Origin: Synechococcales cyanobacterium GL140_1_metabinner_5_sub
GTDB taxonomy: Bacteria; Cyanobacteriota; Cyanobacteriia; Cyanobacteriales; Chamaesiphonaceae
Assembly: GCA_025359065.1 (NCBI GenBank)
Contig: JANYHM010000115.1
Location: 62,001 to 126,000, forward strand
Reading direction: 5' to 3'
Length of the DNA stretch: 64,000 nt
The notes below the pieces were generated by a model that saw only the letters and a program-made list of their open reading frames with translations, was not told the origin of the DNA and did not search any database. The position numbers and the translations under genes were made by a program. This document shows, in pieces, positions 48,201 to 56,640 of this stretch. Each line of letters opens with the position of its first letter. Position 1 is the stretch's first letter.

Positions 48201-48729
48201 GGTAGATCAATGGAACGCCCTGCTTAGCTATCAATATCGCAAAAACCCTGCCCTATTGCCTTCCAGCATTTTAACTGCCAGTGGTACTGGTTCCGAAGAT
48301 CATACTTTGTCTCTAGACGCTATTTATGCACCTAGCTGGCAGTGGGAGTTTGCTGGAAAATATGCTCTGCGTAATGCTACTAGCTACTTAGATCAAACTC
48401 TTAGCGCTGGCAACACGATCGGCATTAGTCAACTGCGAGCCACTTACCGCCTGGGCTACAACTGGGATCTGACTGGCGATGTGCGCTGGCTGAGCCAATT
48501 TGCTAGCGGTCGTAACGAAACCGGTGCTTCTTTAGAAGCTGGTTATTACCTCACTCCTAACCTCCGCCTCTCTGGTGGCTATAGCCTAGGTGCAGCCGAT
48601 GACCCCAATGGCAACCGCACTGGCGGCGGTTTATACGCCGGAGTCACCTTAAAGCTCAACGATTTATTTGGCGGCTTTGGTCAACAGCAGCTCAGCCCCA
48701 TCCAACAGCAGGAGTCTAAAATCAAATGA
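45256..48729 (+). CDS. Outer-membrane beta-barrel protein with an N-terminal invasin-like Ig domain
   Basis: 1157 residues. Signal peptide to about residue 35 ('GLILSSTCVQA'), then a Pro/Ala-rich linker, a small beta domain (~75-160) and a Big_1/invasin-like unit at ~165-255 ('VPADGRSLVNVEGQLLDENG'). From ~270 to the end alternating strands ending in aromatic residues indicate a large barrel. Family-type landmarks are 'WGDYNTTEFANRSQQF', 'LHGAKLNYNFGNLLVSGFYG', 'GTSGYYFLSQRLLLGGTESL' and 'ARGLDYEIDYDRGTVLL', a pattern I associate with DUF11/SdrD-containing outer-membrane proteins of other phyla. The final residues are Gln-rich rather than the usual aromatic last strand. It overlaps the next gene by 4 bases (ATGA). 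Likely the outer-membrane anchor or exporter of the surface proteins; that role is inferred. Confidence 0.8.
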   Translation: MKYSQAALAICRAFWLGAAIQGLGLILSSTCVQAAPLLDNAIIPGAALASPAPAAPEPSAEPIALAKPVSISNPLQILTPTTNSVVDIPAATVIVQYLGSSPIELKVNGQLVDSKSIGRTETDTKTNIVTQTWYGVSLNAGDNIIVAQDNQGNTAVSKVQVRGVPTKVQLTTKESRVPADGRSLVNVEGQLLDENGNNSKRDGVVTLYSTAGEFAGVDKDRDQPGFQVPVVKGYFSAPLRAGLTAQNVQIRATIMSLEATTQVQFETNLRSSIATGLLDLRVGARGTDYYRSFTEFLPVDRDNNTEVRLRGQGFATGRIGDWSVTGALNSDRPLNKVCNTSDRLFRDTSSTQSCEDLYPVYGDTSKVEALTPSRDSVYVKLESSVGVAGSTPNSLLWGDYNTTEFANRSQQFTTTSRNLHGAKLNYNFGNLLVSGFYGDNLQGFQRDNIAPDGTSGYYFLSQRLLLGGTESLSVETEEIDRPGNVVKVEPLARGLDYEIDYDRGTVLLRSPLLRTAVADNGNLLVRRLIATYQYANGSNSNIIGSRAQFNLNRTNGQESWLAGSYTKETQGIRDFSIFGVDGLISLGNSSNIVAEYARSTNNSGLGDAIGGSAFRVEGQFKFSDTTQSRAYLRSSEAGFSNNATTSFVPGQTRYGADLTTRIGNGTSLRLQADREENRGLPPIAITGLTNFLIPSIPVTGRVDNDLTTVTAGIQQRLGSATVDLDYVNRSRQDRLATLPSQSDVSSDQIRTRVGIPLGNNLTLRGQNEINLSNQQDVVYPNRTALGVDWAVYPGINLRLSQNYVSSTQFGDSNYTSLDFDSTYNLTNSTKVIGRYSLSPFQSIGSVGLQQGFVLSPGLKLDLNYEKVIGSITNVTGAGQQFAQPVGSGQVASSLTTTGGDTYGIGFNYTDNANFQANARYELRNTNISSSSLISAGATGKLGSDLTALFRFQQSGAANQLLRDAPIGDTTNLKLGLALRNPAVDQWNALLSYQYRKNPALLPSSILTASGTGSEDHTLSLDAIYAPSWQWEFAGKYALRNATSYLDQTLSAGNTIGISQLRATYRLGYNWDLTGDVRWLSQFASGRNETGASLEAGYYLTPNLRLSGGYSLGAADDPNGNRTGGGLYAGVTLKLNDLFGGFGQQQLSPIQQQESKIK

Positions 48730-50825
48730 AACTAGTTAACTATTTCCTGCTGCTGGCATTGGGTAGCAGCGCCCTCCCAGCTCAGGCAAACAATGACTCC
48801 CCAGATGTTTACAATTTACAATTCACTGTAAATAGTGATCGAGATGAGGTCAGTCCTGATGATTTTTTAACATTACGGGAAGCGATCGAGGTGATCAATG
48901 GCAAGATCAAGCTCGATCAACTCACTACTGCCGAACGTAAACAATATGTTCCAGAAGTAATGAATGGTTCAAAGATCGTTTTTAAGTTACCAGCGGGTAG
49001 TCAACGAATTCAACTTCAGTCGGCGTTACCAGCAATCACCCAACCGGGCGTAACAATCGAAGGAAAAACGACTGGTAAAGCTACTTTAGATGGTCTGACT
49101 TTTGAGGTGCCAGAGGTCGAAATTACTCCAGCTCCAGGAGTCATGATTGATCGGGGTCTCACCCTCATGGCCGACAACATTACCGTGAAGGGCTTAAGCC
49201 TTTATGGGTTTCAAGTTGGCATCAATCCCAGCAGTCAAAACCTCCCTGGCGCAGATATTTTTATTGGCACCAAAACTTATCCCGAAATTGACGAACGGCT
49301 GGCTCCTAAAAACATTGTGATCGAAAACAATTTTCTGGGCATCAATAAAAATCGTCAGATGCCAGACAGCACCTCCGATTTTGGCGTGTATGTTTTCGAT
49401 TCTCAAGGCATCACTATTCGCAATAACGCGATCGGCTTCCATACGGCCAGCGGCATTATCAGCCAAATTAGCGCCAATAACCTGTTGGTCGAAAACAACG
49501 CGATTTTTGCCAACGGCACCCAAGGAATGCCCGATGCCATTCGGTTAGAAGGTAAATTAGCCAACAACAAAATTAAAGGCAACTCCATTTGTGGCAACGA
49601 TGGCAGCGCCGTATTTATGTTTAAACCCGATTCTGGTGCCGTGGCCATCACCAACAACCGCATTTCCTCCAATGGTCGTCGCCTCCGGCGCGCCGCAATT
49701 CATTTAATGGGTAATGACAATGTGGTAGATAACAACTCGATCGAGTTTCAGGCAGGCTCCGGTGTCTCGGTTTCAGCGTTTGCTCAACATCATCGGGGCG
49801 ATTTGCCCTCTGGCCGCAATGTCATTAGCAACAATCGCTTTAGCAACCTAGAAGGACTCAGCATAGACCTAATTACCTATCGCAACGAAGCCGTCGAAGA
49901 TTTCCAAAATGGCGATGGCATTAATGCTCCCCGCAACAGCGAAAACCGCCGTCTAGATACGGGGAACGGAGCAATCAATGCGCCGCAGTTTCTAGCTAAC
50001 GAGTTCTACATTTTAGGTGGCCGGGTCAACCTAGATGGCACCGCCGAGCCAAATACTAAGGTAGAAATCTACCGGGTAAATAGCACCAAAGAGATTGAGT
50101 ATGGTCCCTTATCTCAGCCCCTAAAAACAGTTAGTGCCGACGCTCAAGGCAAATTCCAAGCCACATTAACTGGCCTAGAACCAGGAATGGTCTTAAGCGC
50201 AGTTACTACCGATGCTAAATATGGCACCTCCGAACCAGCCCGCAATGCGATCGTCACTGTACCTGGTCAGACCGCTTTAGCTCGTGAAGCGCAGCTATCC
50301 GAACCAGTTAAAAAAATCCCCGCTGATTGCAGCCTCCAAAATGTACCTGTAGCAGTTAATCCCCCCATTAAAGTCACGCCGCCTCCCGCCCCACCAATTC
50401 CAGTAGAACCACCAATCCCGAGCATTGTCAAAATCTCTATTCCCCAAAAGGTTCACTTCGCTCTCGATAAATCCTATCTCAGCCCAGCGACCACTAAGTT
50501 GTTAGATGAAATCGTGCGCGTACTGCAAGCTAACCCCAGCATCAGCGTTGATCTGGCTGGACATACTGACCCTCGGGCACCACAGGCTTACAACCAGGCT
50601 TTGGGAATGCGACGGGCAACAGCAGTGCGGAATTACCTGCTTCGCAAAGGTATTTCTACCAACCGTATGACCATTCGATCGATGAGCTTCAACAATCGCG
50701 CTACTGCTGACCAAGGCGTGAATCCCTATGCCCTCGATCGACGGGTAGAGTTTGAATATCGTGATGTGCGCGGCGTGGAGTTACAGGTGATTGATCGCTT
50801 CGATGACTTACAACCCGAACGCTAG
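48726..50825 (+). CDS. Exported beta-helix protein with C-terminal OmpA domain
   Basis: 699 residues. Signal peptide about 1-21 ('YFLLLALGSSALPAQA'). An N-terminal CSLREA-like stretch 'FTVNSDRDEVSPDDFLTLRE' lacks the Cys, then a right-handed beta-helix at ~130-390 with repeated 'NNxI/NNAI' turns ('IVIENNFLGI', 'ITIRNNAIGFHTASG', 'LLVENNAIFANG'). An Ig-like unit follows (~420-510), a Pro-rich linker ('VTPPPAPPIPVEPPIPS'), and an OmpA domain at ~570-690 with 'VDLAGHTDPRAPQAYNQALG' and 'RRATAVRNYLLRKGI', the peptidoglycan-binding helices. Starts inside the stop of the barrel gene. It would tie the barrel or surface structure to the cell wall. A 44-bp palindrome closes the cluster. Confidence 0.85.
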   Translation: MKLVNYFLLLALGSSALPAQANNDSPDVYNLQFTVNSDRDEVSPDDFLTLREAIEVINGKIKLDQLTTAERKQYVPEVMNGSKIVFKLPAGSQRIQLQSALPAITQPGVTIEGKTTGKATLDGLTFEVPEVEITPAPGVMIDRGLTLMADNITVKGLSLYGFQVGINPSSQNLPGADIFIGTKTYPEIDERLAPKNIVIENNFLGINKNRQMPDSTSDFGVYVFDSQGITIRNNAIGFHTASGIISQISANNLLVENNAIFANGTQGMPDAIRLEGKLANNKIKGNSICGNDGSAVFMFKPDSGAVAITNNRISSNGRRLRRAAIHLMGNDNVVDNNSIEFQAGSGVSVSAFAQHHRGDLPSGRNVISNNRFSNLEGLSIDLITYRNEAVEDFQNGDGINAPRNSENRRLDTGNGAINAPQFLANEFYILGGRVNLDGTAEPNTKVEIYRVNSTKEIEYGPLSQPLKTVSADAQGKFQATLTGLEPGMVLSAVTTDAKYGTSEPARNAIVTVPGQTALAREAQLSEPVKKIPADCSLQNVPVAVNPPIKVTPPPAPPIPVEPPIPSIVKISIPQKVHFALDKSYLSPATTKLLDEIVRVLQANPSISVDLAGHTDPRAPQAYNQALGMRRATAVRNYLLRKGISTNRMTIRSMSFNNRATADQGVNPYALDRRVEFEYRDVRGVELQVIDRFDDLQPER

Positions 50826-50835
50826 GGTATAAAAC

Positions 50836-50879
50836 AAAATTTAGGACTGTTCTCTAATTAGAGAACAGTCCTAAATTTT
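50836..50879. terminator. Bidirectional terminator, perfect 44-bp palindrome
   Basis: Bases 50836-50857 are the exact reverse complement of 50858-50879 with no loop bases, running from AAAATTTAGG to CCTAAATTTT. It fills nearly the whole 54-bp gap between the convergent beta-helix gene and the small minus-strand gene, and both directions end in a T-tract. Confidence 0.92.
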
Positions 50880-51134
50880 CTAATCCTTACTGATGTAGCT
50901 TTCTAGCTCCGATCGACTCATTTCTTTCCCCACATGCCAACCTTGGCAAAAAGCACAGGGATAACCCTCTAGAGTATTACGGGTGCTAGCCTTGCTGTTC
51001 ATTTTTTCGGCATAAACCGCAGCCTTATCTTCGGTGACATAGTTTATTTTTTTGCCGCAAATTTTCTCTTTCCCAATTACTAGCCCAGCTTGGATATGGA
51101 GCTTCTGAATATCTTCGTTCATTTTTTTGTTCAT
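50880..51134 (-). CDS. Small hypothetical protein with C-x-x-C-x-x-W-H motif
   Basis: 84 residues (or 80 from ATG 51122). Lys-rich and probably cytoplasmic. The visible feature is 'YPCAFCQGWHVGKEMS' near the C-terminus, a CxxCxxWHxG motif that may bind zinc and occurs in small cyanobacterial and phage proteins. Another Cys lies in 'EKICGKKINY'. The N-terminal half contains 'YVTEDKAAVYAEKMNSK', a helix with conserved-looking Ala and Lys. No function known to me. Convergent with the surface cluster and divergent from speA. Confidence 0.65.
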   Translation of the reverse strand: MNKKMNEDIQKLHIQAGLVIGKEKICGKKINYVTEDKAAVYAEKMNSKASTRNTLEGYPCAFCQGWHVGKEMSRSELESYISKD

Positions 51135-51370
51135 GGGCAGTAGCTTAATGATACCTTCCTATGTCTACAGTCTGTATATTTCTTTGACGACCCACTAAGT
51201 AGTTTGGCGTAAACAGGCGATCATAGGATTAATTTTAGCCCAGACCACCAGCAAGCCCAGAACCCATCTTCAAAAACAAAATTTTTGTGGGTATCATATC
51301 AAGGAAAGTCGAACCCGAGAATAAATCGGTTACACTTAATGTCGCCAACGCTTTTGGGAGGTATCGTCAC

Positions 51371-53377
51371 ATGGGATTAGAACTAGCTAGGGTCGAAGAA
51401 ATCCCTAAGATTATTAACGTACCTGAGCCACCTACCTCTGGCAAAAAGAAGAAAAAGCACAAAGAACCCAAGAACGGCTCCTGGTCGATCGAAGACAGCG
51501 AGAACCAATACCGCATCAAAGGTTGGGGCGAACCTTACTTCTCCATCAACGCCGCCGGTCACGTCACCGTATCTCCCCGAGGTGATCGAGGTGGGTCACT
51601 AGATTTATTTGAATTGGTCAATGCTCTGCGGGAGCGCAACCTTGCTTTACCTCTACTCATCCGCTTCTCTGATATTTTAGAAGATCGGATCGAGCGTCTG
51701 AACGCCTCCTTTGCTAAAGCGATCGCCCGCTACAATTACGATGGCAGCTACCGGGGCGTATTCCCCATCAAATGCAACCAGCAGCGCCATTTGGTCGAAG
51801 ACTTAGTGAAATTTGGCAAACCCTTCCAGTTTGGCTTAGAAGCTGGTTCTAAACCAGAATTGATGATTGCCCTAGCCACCTTAGATAACCCAGGGTCATT
51901 AATTATCTGTAACGGCTACAAAGACCGGGAGTATATTGAAACTGCCATGTTGGCCCAGAAGCTTGGCCAAACTCCGATCATTGTATTGGAGCAAGTAGAA
52001 GAAGTCGAAATTGCGATCGAAGCAGCCAAGTCTTTGGGCATCGAACCAAACCTAGGGGTGCGCGCCAAGCTCAACAGCAAAGGCATGGGTCGTTGGGGGG
52101 GGTCTAGCGGCGATCGGGCTAAGTTTGGCCTGACTATTCCTGAAATCATCATGGTGGTCGATCGGCTACGGGAAGCCAAGATGTTGAACTGTTTGCAGTT
52201 GCTACATTTTCATATTGGTTCTCAAATTTCTTCAATCTCAGTAATCAAAGAAGCCATCATCGAAGCTAGCAAAATTTATGTAGAGCTAGCCCAGTTGGGT
52301 GCCAACATGCGCTACTTAGATGTAGGCGGTGGTTTAGGTGTGGACTATGATGGCTCCCAGACCAACTTCCACGCCTCCAAAAATTACAACATGCAAAACT
52401 ACGCCAACGACATTGTGGCGGAAGTAAAAGATGCCTGTGCCGAAAAGAAAATCCCCGTACCCATTTTAGTTAGTGAAAGTGGGCGAGCCGTTGTCTCTCA
52501 CCAATCAGTCTTAATTTTTGATGTACTGGGCAGCAGCGAAGTGCGCAGTGAACTCCCTCATCCTCCGAATGAGAATGAACACGCCATCATCCGCAATCTT
52601 TGGGAAATCTACAACACCATCAACCTCGAAAATTTCCAAGAAGCCTACCACGATGTCACCCAATTCAAAGAAGAAGCCTTGAACCGCTTTAACTTGGGCT
52701 ACTTGAGCATCTCTGAACGCGCCCGCGCCGAGCAGTTCTATTGGGCCTGCTGTCGCAAAATTTTAGACATCATCAATGATGAAGACTATGTGCCCGATGA
52801 CCTAGAAGAGCTGGAGCAAATGATGTCCTCGATCTACTACGTTAATATGTCGGTATTTCAATCAGCTCCAGATAGCTGGGCGATCGATCAACTCTTTCCG
52901 ATCATGCCCATCCATCGCCTTTGTGAAGAACCCACCCAACGGGGCATTTTGGCTGACCTCACCTGCGACAGCGACGGTAAAATCGACCAGTTTATTGACC
53001 TCCGCGATGTAAAGCCTGTCTTAGAACTCCATACTTTGAAAAAGCATAAGCCCTACTATTTAGGTCTTTTCTTAGCCGGTGCCTATCAAGAAATCATGGG
53101 CAATCTGCACAATCTTTTTGGCGATACCAATGCGGTACATATCAAGCTCACTCCTAAGGGCTACCAAATCGAACATGTGGTTAAAGGCGACACCATGAAG
53201 GAAGTGGTAGGCTATGTGCAGTATGACGCAGAAGATTTGATGGAAAATATCCGCAAAAAATCTGAGCAAGCCCTGCAAGAAAAACGCATTACCCTCCAAG
53301 AATCCCAGCGACTGATGCAGAACTACGAGAGTAGCTTAGGGCGTTATACTTATTTATCACCGCCTCCCCGAGATTAA
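51371..53377 (+). CDS. speA: Biosynthetic arginine decarboxylase
   Basis: PLP enzyme that decarboxylates arginine to agmatine, the first step of polyamine synthesis. From ATG 51371 the protein has 668 residues; GGGAGG lies 8 bp upstream and 'MGLELARVEE' is a more usual beginning than the longer GTG frame from 51287. PLP binds Lys134 in 'VFPIKCNQQRHLVEDL'. Other marks are 'LLHFHIGSQISSI', 'YLDVGGGLGVDYDGS' and 'SESGRAVVSHQSV'. Competes with agrE for arginine. A DUF1824 gene starts 8 bp after the stop. Confidence 0.96.
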   Translation: MGLELARVEEIPKIINVPEPPTSGKKKKKHKEPKNGSWSIEDSENQYRIKGWGEPYFSINAAGHVTVSPRGDRGGSLDLFELVNALRERNLALPLLIRFSDILEDRIERLNASFAKAIARYNYDGSYRGVFPIKCNQQRHLVEDLVKFGKPFQFGLEAGSKPELMIALATLDNPGSLIICNGYKDREYIETAMLAQKLGQTPIIVLEQVEEVEIAIEAAKSLGIEPNLGVRAKLNSKGMGRWGGSSGDRAKFGLTIPEIIMVVDRLREAKMLNCLQLLHFHIGSQISSISVIKEAIIEASKIYVELAQLGANMRYLDVGGGLGVDYDGSQTNFHASKNYNMQNYANDIVAEVKDACAEKKIPVPILVSESGRAVVSHQSVLIFDVLGSSEVRSELPHPPNENEHAIIRNLWEIYNTINLENFQEAYHDVTQFKEEALNRFNLGYLSISERARAEQFYWACCRKILDIINDEDYVPDDLEELEQMMSSIYYVNMSVFQSAPDSWAIDQLFPIMPIHRLCEEPTQRGILADLTCDSDGKIDQFIDLRDVKPVLELHTLKKHKPYYLGLFLAGAYQEIMGNLHNLFGDTNAVHIKLTPKGYQIEHVVKGDTMKEVVGYVQYDAEDLMENIRKKSEQALQEKRITLQESQRLMQNYESSLGRYTYLSPPPRD

Positions 53378-53385
53378 ACAGATCT

Positions 53386-53781
53386 ATGACTACTTCAGAA
53401 GCAGACCAAGCCCTCCGTAAATTACAAGATCTGGGGGCGGCAGCTAGCGTTGAGCAACGAGAATCAATCCGTCAAAACTTACAGATACTTACTAAGGCTG
53501 CGGACTATCATACGATCGGGATGTGTGCTGACAATCAGACTATGGGATTAACAGCATTGCACAGTTACGCTAAGTATTTTGGTTACAGTATTACGGCAGA
53601 TTTAGTAACGGCATTGCCTGCTATTAGTGGCTCGGTTTATTTGAAATATAATCCTCGATCGAATCGTTTATATGTTGACACCTATCAAGGTGATTATCGC
53701 GGTGGTTTGGTGTCTTTTCAATCAGATTTAGTCGATGGTTACAATGGTACTCATGGACACTTTCCATTGGATCTCTTTTAA
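53386..53781 (+). CDS. DUF1824 protein
   Basis: 131 residues of the DUF1824 family, found mainly in cyanobacteria: helical N-terminus ('ADQALRKLQDLGAA'), the patch 'MCADNQTMGLTALHSYAKYFG' (residues ~46-66, key CADN and H-S-Y), then 'GSVYLKYNPRSNRLYVDTY' and a conserved end 'GTHGHFPLDLF'. Function unknown. It starts 8 bp after speA, so the two are co-transcribed. Confidence 0.85.
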   Translation: MTTSEADQALRKLQDLGAAASVEQRESIRQNLQILTKAADYHTIGMCADNQTMGLTALHSYAKYFGYSITADLVTALPAISGSVYLKYNPRSNRLYVDTYQGDYRGGLVSFQSDLVDGYNGTHGHFPLDLF

Positions 53782-53859
53782 CTATCTAGATCAGGATTTG
53801 GATAATTTTTAGATGAGCAGAATTTTGTTGGCTGGCTTGCTTTCCAGACTATAAATAAG

Positions 53860-53882
53860 GGTGGATGAACTCGTCATCCACC
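53860..53882. terminator. Terminator between convergent DUF1824 and fabI
   Basis: 9-bp stem GGTGGATGA/TCATCCACC with a 5-nt loop, between two convergent genes; moderate T-content on the plus side and TTATTTATAG on the minus side. Confidence 0.7.
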
Positions 53883-53907
53883 TCTTGTCTACTATCTTCG
53901 GGTTGGC

Positions 53908-54684
53908 TTACATGCCGATAGTTTCATAACCAGCATCTACATATATAATCTGCCCAGTAATTCCACTGGATAGATCACTACATAAAAAAGCTGCTGTGTT
54001 ACCAACTTCTGTTTGAGTCACGGTGCGACGCAGAGGGGCAATATCTTCTACGTGATGAATCATATCTAAAATGCCACCCACAGCCGAAGAAGCCAATGTC
54101 CGAATAGGTCCTGCCGAAATGCCGTTGACTCGAATGCCCAGTGGTCCTAACTCGGTTGCTAAATAACGCACACTCATCTCTAGGCCAGCCTTGGCGATGC
54201 CCATGAGATTATAATTGGGAATAACCTTAACGCCACCCAGATAGGTGAGTGTGACGACGCTACCACCTTCTCTCAGCAAAGGCTTGGCCGCACCTACTAG
54301 GCGGGTCAAAGAAAAAGTACTAATTTCTAGGGCTTGGCCGAACCCAGCACGGGAGGTTTTGCTGATATCGCCTGCAAGATCTTCTTTGTTTGCAAAAGCT
54401 AGACAGTGAATTACGATGTCAATATGACCCCATTGTTTTTGAATTTCACCAAAGGTGGCATCGATTTGGGCATCGTCTTGGACGTTCAGAGGCAAAAATA
54501 TGCTGGGATTCAGTTCTTCTACCAGCTTGCCCACTTTCTTCTCCATTTTGCCGGTTTCGTCGGGCAAGTAGGTCACACCAATGTTGGCACCGGCTTTGTG
54601 CAGTTGTTTAGCGATTCCCCAGGCGATCGATTTATCATTGGCAATCCCTGTCACCAGGGCATTCTTGTTTTTTAGGTCTAACAT
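53908..54684 (-). CDS. fabI: Enoyl-[acyl-carrier-protein] reductase
   Basis: NAD(P)H-dependent last reduction of fatty-acid elongation. From ATG 54684 the protein has 258 residues and begins 'MLDLKNKNALVTGIANDKS', the standard FabI start with the modified SDR glycine loop. The active-site pattern Tyr-x6-Lys is present in 'PNYNLMGIAKAGLEMSVRY', and 'VNGISAGPIRTLASSAVG' is the FabI substrate loop. GGAAAAG lies just upstream; an in-frame extension to 54723 is less likely. Divergent from ntcA. Confidence 0.97.
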   Translation of the reverse strand: MLDLKNKNALVTGIANDKSIAWGIAKQLHKAGANIGVTYLPDETGKMEKKVGKLVEELNPSIFLPLNVQDDAQIDATFGEIQKQWGHIDIVIHCLAFANKEDLAGDISKTSRAGFGQALEISTFSLTRLVGAAKPLLREGGSVVTLTYLGGVKVIPNYNLMGIAKAGLEMSVRYLATELGPLGIRVNGISAGPIRTLASSAVGGILDMIHHVEDIAPLRRTVTQTEVGNTAAFLCSDLSSGITGQIIYVDAGYETIGM

Positions 54685-54794
54685 GTCTTTTCCATTTTCA
54701 GCGGCACTAAACCATGATCCCACTAAGAGGAAACTTAGGAAAGAGGTAAAAAAGTATATGCTGATACAAAAAAATTTAGCTAAATCCTACTACC

Positions 54795-54808
54795 GTAGTC
54801 TGTAATAC
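54795..54808 (+). promoter_or_regulatory. NtcA site upstream of ntcA
   Basis: GTAGTCTGTAATAC fits GTA-N8-TAC and lies 82 bp before the ntcA start. A TACTTT (TAN3T) at 54826-54831 is 17 nt downstream. Autoregulation of ntcA through such a site is known in cyanobacteria. Confidence 0.7.
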
Positions 54809-54889
54809 CTTCCACACGTTGGTAATACTTTTGGCTACCAAGTGGTTCTGGCCAGACTCTGTAAATTTATATCCAAGTGACAAAAAGTT

Positions 54890-55561
54890 ATGGTAGCACT
54901 GCAGGACAGACCTTTATCCAGCGTTTTTCAAGGGTTGAGCGGCACATTGCCACCAGTGATCGAAACATTCGATCGCAGTAAGACCATCTTTTTTCCCGGC
55001 GATCCTGCCGAACGAGTCTATTTCCTCAAAAAGGGTGCTGTCAAGCTCTCGCGGGTTTATGAAGCGGGTGAAGAAATTACTGTAGCTCTGTTACGGGAAA
55101 ACAGCGTTTTTGGGGTTTTGTCTTTAATTACCGGCAATCGCTCCGATCGGTTCTATCATGCTGTGGCCTTTACTCCGGTTGAGTTGATTTCAGTGCCGAT
55201 CGAGCAGTTTGAGCGCTCTTTGCGCGATAACCCCGATATGTCTTGGCTGATGCTTAAAGGTCTTTCTTCGCGCATTTTGCAGACCGAGATGATGGTAGAA
55301 ACATTAGCCCACCGGGATATGGGGTCTCGGTTAGTGAGCTTCTTGCTGATTCTCTGCCGCGATTTTGGCATACCCAACGGAGGCAGCGCCATCACTATCG
55401 ATTTGCGACTATCTCATCAGGCTATTGCCGAGGCGATCGGCTCTACCAGAGTCACTGTCACCAGACTTTTAGGCGATCTAAAAGACGGTGAACTCATCTC
55501 GATTAACAAGAAAAAGATCACCGTCCATAACCCCATATCTTTGGGACAGCAGTTTGCTTAG
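54890..55561 (+). CDS. ntcA: Global nitrogen regulator NtcA
   Basis: CRP-family activator that responds to 2-oxoglutarate and controls nitrogen assimilation. The 223-residue protein has the effector domain with '[20 protein letters not shown]' and '[19 protein letters not shown]' and the C-terminal helix-turn-helix at about 174-194 ('[19 protein letters not shown]'), all nearly identical to other NtcA proteins. It has its own likely NtcA site upstream. Its stop overlaps the stop of galE by 4 bases in convergent orientation. Probable regulator of the cyanophycin genes in this window. Confidence 0.98.
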   Translation: MVALQDRPLSSVFQGLSGTLPPVIETFDRSKTIFFPGDPAERVYFLKKGAVKLSRVYEAGEEITVALLRENSVFGVLSLITGNRSDRFYHAVAFTPVELISVPIEQFERSLRDNPDMSWLMLKGLSSRILQTEMMVETLAHRDMGSRLVSFLLILCRDFGIPNGGSAITIDLRLSHQAIAEAIGSTRVTVTRLLGDLKDGELISINKKKITVHNPISLGQQFA

Positions 55562-56640
55562 CTCGCCGCTACCGCCAGTTGCTGTTCTTTAGTAACTGGT
55601 GTTTCCATTGAGATAACATTGGTTGGCATCGCAGTCGGGACAATATTTGGAACAACAGTGAGAGCTTTAGATCTCTTCTCCCAAGCATAGGCACTGTGGA
55701 CGATCGTTCGTAGGTCGTTAAAGCGAGGGATCCAACCCAACATCTGCTTGATTTTGGCAGAAACTGCAACTACCGCAGCGGGGTCGCCAGCTCGGCGATC
55801 GGCTTCAATAACAGTGAATTCTTCGCCAGAAACTTCTTTAACCATGTCAATTACTTCTCGCACGCTGTAACCTTGGCCATAACCGCAGTTAAAGATTTCG
55901 CTTTCGCCACCATCAGCTAGGTACACTAAAGCATCTACATGTGCTCTAGCTAGGTCTTCGACGTGAATATAATCGCGGATTCCAGTACCATCGTGGGTCT
56001 CAAAATCGGTGCCAAAAATATTGATGGAGGAGGTACGACCTAAGGCTGCATTGCAGGTAGCTTTAATTAGATGGCTGGCTTTAGGATTGTTTTGTCCCAG
56101 CTCTCCTGCCATATCAGCTCCTGCTACATTGAAGTAGCGCAAAATCACATGTTTCATCCCGCTAGCTGCGCTGTAGTCCCGAATCATCTGTTCGCTCATC
56201 AGCTTAGAGCTACCATAAGGATTAAGTGGTTGAGGATGAGTGGTTTCAGTAATATGTGTTTCTGCTGGTTGACCATAAACTGCGGCTGTACTAGAAAAAA
56301 CTAATTTCTTTACTCCAAATCGTTGACATTGGCGCAACAAATTGAGCGTATTCATTGTATTGTTACTGTAGTAAGCCAACGGATCGGCTACTGATTCTGG
56401 TACCGAAATACTAGCAGCGAAGTGCAATACAGCATCGAAATTGTGTTCAGCAAAAGTTGCGGCTAAAAGATTAGTGTCTTCTAAGCTCCCTACTACCAAT
56501 TTTCCATAGGTAATAGCCTGTGGAATGCCCGTAGAAAGATTGTCGTAAACAACTATATCGTAACCAGCTTGTCCGAGTTGCTTGACAGTGTGAGAACCAA
56601 TGTAGCCCGCACCACCGGTTACCAAAATCTTTGTGCTCAT
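55558..56640 (-). CDS. galE: UDP-glucose 4-epimerase
   Basis: Interconverts UDP-glucose and UDP-galactose. From ATG 56640 it has 360 residues starting '[19 protein letters not shown]' (NAD loop GxxGxxG), with catalytic 'YGSSK' (Tyr-x3-Lys) after 'NPYG' and Ser in 'FSSTAAVYG'. AGGAG lies 11 bp before this ATG; a TTG three codons upstream is closer but too near the ribosome site. The C-terminus has a 25-residue Thr/Val/Pro-rich tail after the conserved 'SAYAWEKR', longer than usual. Convergent with ntcA. Confidence 0.95.
   Translation of the reverse strand: MSTKILVTGGAGYIGSHTVKQLGQAGYDIVVYDNLSTGIPQAITYGKLVVGSLEDTNLLAATFAEHNFDAVLHFAASISVPESVADPLAYYSNNTMNTLNLLRQCQRFGVKKLVFSSTAAVYGQPAETHITETTHPQPLNPYGSSKLMSEQMIRDYSAASGMKHVILRYFNVAGADMAGELGQNNPKASHLIKATCNAALGRTSSINIFGTDFETHDGTGIRDYIHVEDLARAHVDALVYLADGGESEIFNCGYGQGYSVREVIDMVKEVSGEEFTVIEADRRAGDPAAVVAVSAKIKQMLGWIPRFNDLRTIVHSAYAWEKRSKALTVVPNIVPTAMPTNVISMETPVTKEQQLAVAAS

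Noticed and set aside
51287-51370. GTG start 28 codons upstream for speA
   Set aside because: The extension is not typical for the family and a better ribosome site precedes ATG 51371.
54821-54839. Second NtcA-like half-sites GTA...TAC before ntcA
   Set aside because: The spacer is 11 bases instead of 8, so it does not fit the consensus.
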